The translations under genes and the position numbers were made by a program. The notes under the pieces were generated by a model, which made no database searches, had not been told where the DNA came from, and saw only the letters and a list, made by a program, of their open reading frames with translations. Below are positions 6,032 to 10,162 of a stretch of 10,162 bases of DNA, piece by piece (the first letter of the stretch is position 1; every line of letters begins with the position of its first letter). The DNA comes from Endomicrobium sp. (lineage in GTDB: Bacteria; Elusimicrobiota; Endomicrobiia; Endomicrobiales; Endomicrobiaceae), in NCBI GenBank assembly GCA_031273885.1, contig JAISRA010000133.1:1-10162 (forward strand). The letters are read 5' to 3'.

Positions 6032-6892
6032 ATGGCTAAATTATATATAATTTCAGGTATGTCAGGTGCTGGTAAAAGCCAAGCTCTCAAGATTTTTGAA
6101 GATTTTGGTTTTGTTTGTGTTGACAATATGCCTGTTAAGATGTTTCCTGGATTTATTGATATTTGTCTTAAAAATCAAGGTAAGTATAAGAATGTAGCAG
6201 TAAGTATAGATTCGCGAGCCGGAAAATCACTTACGTACTTTAATGATTTGCTTGTAATTTTAAAAACCAAAAAAATTAATTATAAAATTATTTTTTTTAA
6301 TGCTTCAGATTTGATCTTATTAAGACGCTATTCGGAAACACGTCGGCGCCATCCTTTAGGAAAATCAGTGCCTGAGGGAATAAAGCTTGAAAGAAAAATC
6401 ATAGGTGATATTTTTGCAGTTGCAGACGAAGTTATAGATACTTCAGTTCTTACAATAGGGGAATTAAAAAAAGTAATTTCGGTGGTTGCAGGAATTCAGC
6501 AGGCTGGTAAGCAATATTTAAATATTTCTGTACTTTCTTTTGGCTATAAGTATGGTATGCCTAATGACGCTGATATAATTTACGACGTGCGTTTTATAAC
6601 AAATCCAAATTATGTTTATGAATTGAAATTTAAAACAGGCAGAAATATAGCTGTAAAAAAATATATAGAAAAACAAAAAGAATTCAAAGTTTTCTTTAGT
6701 ATATTTTCTAAACTCATAGAGATTTCTTTGCCCGGATATATTAAAGAAGGCAAAAGTTATGTGACTATTGCAGTAGGTTGCACCGGCGGGCGGCATAGAT
6801 CGGTTTTTACAGCAGAAAAACTTGCAAAATTTTTAAAAAACAAAAAGTATAAAGTTAAGCTTAATCATCGAGATATTTTACATGGTAGATAA
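6032..6892 (+). CDS. rapZ: RapZ / YvcJ-family nucleotide-binding protein
   Basis: RapZ-family proteins bind nucleotides. In E. coli RapZ controls amino-sugar synthesis by guiding decay of the GlmZ small RNA, and in Bacillus YvcJ has other roles. The 286-residue protein has the family length. Walker A is GMSGAGKS (residues 9-16), followed by VDNMP (30-34). The diagnostic ASDLILLRRYSETRRRHPL lies at 91-109. The C-terminal domain has FGYKYGMPNDADIIYDVRF (170-188), TGRN (202-205) and GCTGGRHRSV (249-258), which with the basic tail forms the RNA- or ligand-binding half of E. coli RapZ. It starts ten bases after hprK, with a weak ribosome binding site. The hprK-rapZ pairing is common. Its target in this organism cannot be read from the window. 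Confidence 0.94.
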   Translation: MAKLYIISGMSGAGKSQALKIFEDFGFVCVDNMPVKMFPGFIDICLKNQGKYKNVAVSIDSRAGKSLTYFNDLLVILKTKKINYKIIFFNASDLILLRRYSETRRRHPLGKSVPEGIKLERKIIGDIFAVADEVIDTSVLTIGELKKVISVVAGIQQAGKQYLNISVLSFGYKYGMPNDADIIYDVRFITNPNYVYELKFKTGRNIAVKKYIEKQKEFKVFFSIFSKLIEISLPGYIKEGKSYVTIAVGCTGGRHRSVFTAEKLAKFLKNKKYKVKLNHRDILHGR

Positions 6893-6970
6893 ATAAATTG
6901 GATGCTTATCGTCGAAACATCATAGTTTGCAAGATGATTTTGTCAATTTTTTGAAAGGAGAATCAAAAGA

Positions 6971-7381
6971 ATGATCAAAATTATCATTGTAGCACATGGT
7001 GAGTTAGCACAGGAACTTGTAAATTCGGCAGAAATTATTGTCGGGGAACAATCCAATCTTTTTGCTGTTAAAAAAGGTACTAACGATAGCTTAGTTCAAA
7101 TGCAAGAACGAATAGATGACCTTTTAAATAATATAAATGATGAAAACGGAACTTTAATACTTACTGATATGATTGGTGGAACACCGTTCAATGCCTCGGC
7201 TTTAATGGTTAAATCTTTTAATATTGAAGTTCTTTCTGGTGTTAATCTTCCGATGGTTTTGTCTGCTATAGTTACAAGTAAAAATGCGGTAAGTGTTTCA
7301 TACTTAGCGGATAAAATTTTGCGTGACGGCAAAAAAAGCATACTGAATGTAAGAAAAATATTATTTAAAGCTGATAAATAG
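6971..7381 (+). CDS. PTS mannose-family EIIA component
   Basis: EIIA accepts phosphate from HPr and passes it to EIIB in mannose/sorbose-type transporters. The 136-residue protein is a single EIIA-Man domain. IIIVAHGELAQELVNSAE at the N-terminus carries the phosphorylated His9. ILTDMIGGTPFNAS (residues 63-76) is the conserved second block with Asp66. NLPMVLSAI fits the later family segment. ATG 6971 is preceded by AAAGGAG at 6954-6960. In E. coli ManX the IIA and IIB domains are fused, whereas here IIB is a separate gene 77 bases downstream. The 78 bases before it hold no gene and only a weak hairpin. Confidence 0.93.
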   Translation: MIKIIIVAHGELAQELVNSAEIIVGEQSNLFAVKKGTNDSLVQMQERIDDLLNNINDENGTLILTDMIGGTPFNASALMVKSFNIEVLSGVNLPMVLSAIVTSKNAVSVSYLADKILRDGKKSILNVRKILFKADK

Positions 7382-7458
7382 AAAAATATTTCTAATGAAT
7401 TTAATGTAGCATTATATAAATTTAAAATTTTTGACGATCAATTATGTTGAGGAAAGTA

Positions 7459-7971
7459 ATGTCTATAGTTTTAGTAAGAATAGATGACAGATTGGTGCAT
7501 GGGCAAATAGTACAGGGATGGCTGAGAACGATAGTTGTTAATACTTTGTTGGTTGTTTCTGATTTGGTGGTAAGCAATAAGATGCAACAAATGCTTATGG
7601 CTATGGCGGTCCCACGCACTATAAAACTTGATGTAAAAACTCTTAGAGATGCTACAAAAGCTATCGTGAGCAGGCAGTACGATAAAGACAAAGTAATGGT
7701 TTTATTGGTGCATCCTTCAGATGCTTTGTATATGATAGAAAATGGCGTTGATTTTAAGTCTTTGAATGTTGGCGGAATGCATTTTATAAAAGGGAAAAGA
7801 CAGCTTTTATATAATATATGTGTAAATGACGAAGATATAAAAAGTTTGTATAAAATATATGTTAGAGGTGTCGAAATAGAAGGAAGAGTTCTCCCCGGAG
7901 ATGAAAGAGCAAATATCGCATATGTTATAGAAAAGGAATATTTAGCAATGTGCAGGGCGGGGAAAAATTAA
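7459..7971 (+). CDS. PTS mannose-family EIIB component
   Basis: EIIB takes phosphate from EIIA and gives it to the sugar as it passes through IIC/IID. The 170-residue protein is of the usual length for a free sorbose-type IIB. The active site VRIDDRLVHGQIVQGW occupies residues 6-21, with His14 as phosphate acceptor. MAMAVP, LNVGGMHF and the FIKGKRQLLYNI segment also fit the family. ATG 7459 is chosen because GAGG stands about seven bases upstream (7448-7451) and the family N-terminus starts here. An earlier in-frame ATG at 7444 would overlap that site. The exact sugar cannot be read from the sequence. Confidence 0.92.
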   Translation: MSIVLVRIDDRLVHGQIVQGWLRTIVVNTLLVVSDLVVSNKMQQMLMAMAVPRTIKLDVKTLRDATKAIVSRQYDKDKVMVLLVHPSDALYMIENGVDFKSLNVGGMHFIKGKRQLLYNICVNDEDIKSLYKIYVRGVEIEGRVLPGDERANIAYVIEKEYLAMCRAGKN

Positions 7972-8141
7972 AAATTCGGCTAAAAGCAAAGAGTTTGCTT
8001 ATTCTGTGGAGGAAGTTGAAAAATTTGCAATATATTATAGAGAGACTTTACCGAAGTGTGATAGTGGTAGTCTCCCGTGAAGTTGGGAATTTTTTATTTA
8101 GAAATTAGTACCCAATTTTATTTAACATAAGAAGGTAAATT
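7972..8141 (+). other. EIIB-EIIC spacer with two overlapping hairpins
   Basis: These 170 bases hold no recognisable gene. GAGACT-tt-ACC (8042-8052) can pair with GGT-AGTCTC (8066-8074), making a nine-pair stem with a two-base bulge and a 13-base loop. The end of that stem overlaps TCCC (8073-8076), which can pair with GGGA (8085-8088) and is followed at once by six T (8090-8095). The second hairpin resembles a weak intrinsic terminator that the first would prevent from forming. A 24-codon frame from GTG 8006 ends at TGA 8078-8080, inside the loop of the second hairpin, but has no clear ribosome binding site. Attenuation, RNA processing or decayed sequence are all possible. Confidence 0.4.
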
Positions 8142-8792
8142 GTGACAGCAAACATTATTTTTATTGCACTTATTGGGGTTCTGTGCAGTACAGATATAAC
8201 TGCCTTTGGACAATTTATGATTTGTCGCCCGATATTTTGTGCCCCGATTGTAGGTTTTTTTATGGGTGATATCAATACAGGTCTTTGGATAGGAATGATA
8301 GCTGAAATGCTTTGGGTAAATGCGATGCCTATGGGAGTGAGTGTGCCTATTGACGTGGCTATAATAGGCATTTTGCCTACTTTTTGGGTTTGTAAATATT
8401 TTACAGGTGTGCATGAAGCGGCAATATTTGGTTTGGTTTTAGCTGTGCCGTTTGCATATTTGCATAGAGAAATGGATATTTTCGGAAGGAATTTTAATAC
8501 TAAAATAATGCATTTAGTGGAAAAAGGAATACGAAACGGAAATAACCAATATATAGGAATAAGTATTTTTACAGGTTTATTTTTTTTTATTATAAGAGCA
8601 TTTTTGTTTTATATATTAGCAATGATTATTGGAGGTTTTATATATAAAATTGTGTATTTGTGGCTTTCAGAGCTTATTCTCTTGAGCTTTAGGAAGGCTT
8701 GGTTATTGTTGCCTATGGTTGGTTTTGGAGTTGCGCTATATAATTTTAAAAGTACAAAACTTCCCTTTTATAGGGGTTCCTCAAATGATTAA
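8142..8792 (+). CDS. PTS mannose-family EIIC membrane component
   Basis: EIIC forms, with EIID, the membrane channel for the sugar. The 216-residue protein is strongly hydrophobic with several membrane segments. The N-terminal half contains QFMICRPIFCAPIVGFFMGD, followed by GLWIGMIAEMLWVNAMPMG and VPIDVAIIGILP, the IIC-Man/Sor signature (rP..g...G...Gd...G...G...e......p.G....PD). The start is GTG 8142 with AAGAAGG at 8128-8134. The protein is about 50 residues shorter than E. coli ManY. The loss is at the C-terminus, after LLPMVGFGVALYNF, where ManY has one more hydrophobic segment. I see no frameshift, so this may be a natural short form. Its last eight bases overlap the EIID start. Confidence 0.88.
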   Translation: MTANIIFIALIGVLCSTDITAFGQFMICRPIFCAPIVGFFMGDINTGLWIGMIAEMLWVNAMPMGVSVPIDVAIIGILPTFWVCKYFTGVHEAAIFGLVLAVPFAYLHREMDIFGRNFNTKIMHLVEKGIRNGNNQYIGISIFTGLFFFIIRAFLFYILAMIIGGFIYKIVYLWLSELILLSFRKAWLLLPMVGFGVALYNFKSTKLPFYRGSSND

Positions 8793-9543
8793 AATACATT
8801 TAAAGATGTTTATAAGAACGTTTTTTATACAAGCGTTGTGGAATTATGAAAGGTTGCAAAATGTGGGGTTTGTGTTTATATTAAAACCTTTTTTAGACAA
8901 GATTTACTTAAATCAAGACAGAAGAAAAGCAGCTCTTTTAAGACACATGGGATATTGCAATACACATCCTTATATGGTTGGTTTGGTAATTGCGATCGTT
9001 GCAAATATTGAAAATAAAATAGCTGATGGTAGTTATAAAGAAGAAATTCAAGAAATAGATGAAGTAAAAAGGGCTCTATATGGTCCTCTATCGGCAATAG
9101 GAGATCCTTTTTTTGGAGGAACTCTAAGATCTGCCGTGTCGTTTGTAAGTGTTTTTATGCTGATCTTTATTGTAAAAATATTTGACAGTCGGGTTCAGAA
9201 ATATAATATTTTAATTCCATTTGTGTTTATTGTTCTTTATAATGTTGTACATGTTACAGTTAGATATTGCCTTATGTCTTTAGGCTTTAGGTTTGGTAAG
9301 GAAAGCATATGCATGCTGCAAAAGTTTAAATTCATATTGACATTTGTACGCTATATTGGTCTTGTAATCGCTCTGGTGGCATTAGTTTTATATCTGATAT
9401 TATCAACTAAAGCATACTATGATGTGTTTGCCTACGGAGTTATATTTATAGTTTCAATAATTGCGTCGAGTAAATTTGGCGCAACATTTTTATTTTACGG
9501 TATATTATTAGCCTGTATTTTAATGTCCTATTTGGAGATATAA
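8785..9543 (+). CDS. PTS mannose-family EIID membrane component
   Basis: EIID is the second membrane subunit of mannose-type PTS and is unique to this family. The 252-residue protein begins with a cytoplasmic amphipathic part (FIRTFFIQALWNYERLQNVG, matching the family's R...Q..wnyErmq..G). It continues with RRKAALLRHMGYCNTHPYMV, equivalent to the RHLxFFNTxP block, then YGPLSAIGDPFFGGTLRSAV, equivalent to GPLAGIGDSLFWGTLRP. The C-terminal half has several hydrophobic membrane segments. ATG 8785 is chosen over an in-frame TTG at 8719 because the family N-terminus starts here, and ATGATTAA forms an eight-base overlap with the EIIC stop, typical of coupled subunits. GGGG lies a few bases upstream. 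It is slightly shorter than E. coli ManZ. Confidence 0.9.
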   Translation: MIKIHLKMFIRTFFIQALWNYERLQNVGFVFILKPFLDKIYLNQDRRKAALLRHMGYCNTHPYMVGLVIAIVANIENKIADGSYKEEIQEIDEVKRALYGPLSAIGDPFFGGTLRSAVSFVSVFMLIFIVKIFDSRVQKYNILIPFVFIVLYNVVHVTVRYCLMSLGFRFGKESICMLQKFKFILTFVRYIGLVIALVALVLYLILSTKAYYDVFAYGVIFIVSIIASSKFGATFLFYGILLACILMSYLEI

Positions 9544-9548
9544 GAAAA

Positions 9549-9812
9549 ATGAAAGAAAAAATTATTCTTGTTTTCAATAAAACGGGATTGCATGCAAGAC
9601 CGGCAGCTATGCTTGTACAAATTACAAGCAGATATCAGTCCTCTATTAAAATTTTAAAGGATAACTTACAAGTAGATGCAAAAAGTATTATGGGGGTTAT
9701 GAGTTTGGCTGCTGGATATGGCAGTGAATTAAAATTTATTGTTGATGGCCCTGATGAAAATGAGGCGTTAATCGCGGTAGAAGAATTGTTTAATTCTAAT
9801 TTTAGTGAATAG
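9549..9812 (+). CDS. ptsH: Phosphocarrier protein HPr
   Basis: HPr carries phosphate from enzyme I to the EIIA proteins. The 87-residue protein has the normal size. NKTGLHARPAAMLVQ carries the catalytic His15. DAKSIMGVMSLAAGYGSEL carries Ser46 in the context recognised by HPr kinase. With hprK in the same cluster, Ser46 control of this HPr is well supported. Phosphorylation of Ser46 is known in other bacteria to slow His15 phosphorylation and, in Firmicutes, to create a co-repressor, but no CcpA-like partner is visible here. The gene starts five bases after EIID, with GGAG (9534-9537) as a modest ribosome binding site. Confidence 0.96.
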   Translation: MKEKIILVFNKTGLHARPAAMLVQITSRYQSSIKILKDNLQVDAKSIMGVMSLAAGYGSELKFIVDGPDENEALIAVEELFNSNFSE

Positions 9813-9824
9813 GAGCAAGCGAAA

Positions 9825-10162
9825 ATGCCTAACAAAGAAGATGTTGTTATCAAAGGTGTTGCAGCATCCTCAGGGATTGCTATAGGGAAAGTTTTTCTTC
9901 TTGAAGACGACGATTTTTGTTTAACTCATAAAGAGATTCATAAAAGTGCAAGAAAAGCTGAAAAGAAACGTTTAGATGATGCCATGGAAAAAACAAGAGC
10001 TGATCTCAAAATAATTTATGATAGAATCAACGATGTTTTAGGAGGAAATTATGCCCATATAGCAGATGTTCATATTCTAATTTTAGATGATCAGAAGATG
10101 AAACAGGATATCTATAAACTTATAGACGATGGTGTTAATGCGGAATATGCTGTCTTTGAGGT
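9825..10162 (+). CDS. ptsI: Phosphoenolpyruvate-protein phosphotransferase (enzyme I), N-terminal part
   Basis: Enzyme I starts the PTS by moving phosphate from phosphoenolpyruvate to HPr. Only about 112 codons are seen, and the frame is open to the window edge. The N-terminus IKGVAASSGIAIGKVFLLED is the standard opening (kGi.aSpGiaiGka). A charged, helical stretch follows (KSARKAEKKRLDDAMEKTRA), then HIADVHILILDDQKMKQDI, matching the family helix with IFEAHLMILEDPE. This is the start of the HPr-binding domain. The phosphorylated His lies further downstream and is not in the window. ATG 9825 is preceded by AGGAG (9811-9815), which overlaps the HPr stop. The downstream end cannot be judged. 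Confidence 0.93.
   Translation, partial: MPNKEDVVIKGVAASSGIAIGKVFLLEDDDFCLTHKEIHKSARKAEKKRLDDAMEKTRADLKIIYDRINDVLGGNYAHIADVHILILDDQKMKQDIYKLIDDGVNAEYAVFE

Noticed and set aside
6920..6955. Weak hairpin (ATCAT/ATGAT) followed by T-rich sequence before EIIA
   Set aside because: Only five A/T-rich pairs, with the T run not adjacent. Not enough for a terminator call.
7382..7458. Promoter for EIIB (TTGACG near 7430)
   Set aside because: A matching -10 box would fall inside the coding region, and the upstream AT-rich sequence gives no distinct alternative.
1..10162. New defence system, mobile element, CRISPR array or tRNA
   Set aside because: Both strands were read for such signals. All long reverse-strand frames are shadows of recognised + strand genes, and no repeats, transposase motifs or cloverleaf patterns were seen.

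Overview
All genes in this AT-rich window lie on the + strand and form one tightly packed cluster. The order is that of the conserved Gram-negative block kdsB / kdsA / kdsC / lptC / lptA / lptB / hpf / ptsN / hprK / rapZ / mannose-type PTS / ptsH / ptsI. Very low GC, decayed gene remnants and a full envelope-plus-PTS block together suggest a genome-reduced, probably host-associated diderm. My best guess is an Endomicrobium-like member of the Elusimicrobiota. This is inferred from gene order and composition, not from any search.

Positions 1-1617 hold the Kdo branch of LPS core synthesis: the tail of kdsB, a metal-type kdsA and kdsC. A 97-base gap between kdsA and kdsC may hold scraps of kpsF/kdsD. 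Positions 1618-2021 hold a clearly broken lipid A (lauroyl/myristoyl) acyltransferase. Only its N-terminal and C-terminal ends remain, interrupted by stops. Positions 2022-3880 hold lptC, lptA and lptB, parts of the LPS transport machine. The cell therefore seems to keep Kdo synthesis and Lpt export while having lost at least one late acylation gene at this site.

Positions 3881-4062 are a gene-free spacer where many related clusters carry rpoN. Positions 4063-6892 hold long-form hpf (ribosome hibernation), ptsN (EIIA-Ntr type), hprK (HPr kinase/phosphorylase, with an altered C-terminal signature) and rapZ. Positions 6971-10162 hold a complete mannose-family PTS (IIA, IIB, IIC, IID), then HPr with both His15 and Ser46, then the start of enzyme I, which runs off the window. 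HprK, HPr-Ser46 and the mannose PTS make a self-contained sugar uptake and sensing module.

I did not find a new defence system, mobile element, CRISPR array or RNA gene. The points most worth a second look are the acyltransferase ruin, the spacers where kpsF and rpoN would be expected, the unusual HprK C-terminal motif, and an unexplained 170-base spacer between EIIB and EIIC with two overlapping hairpins.
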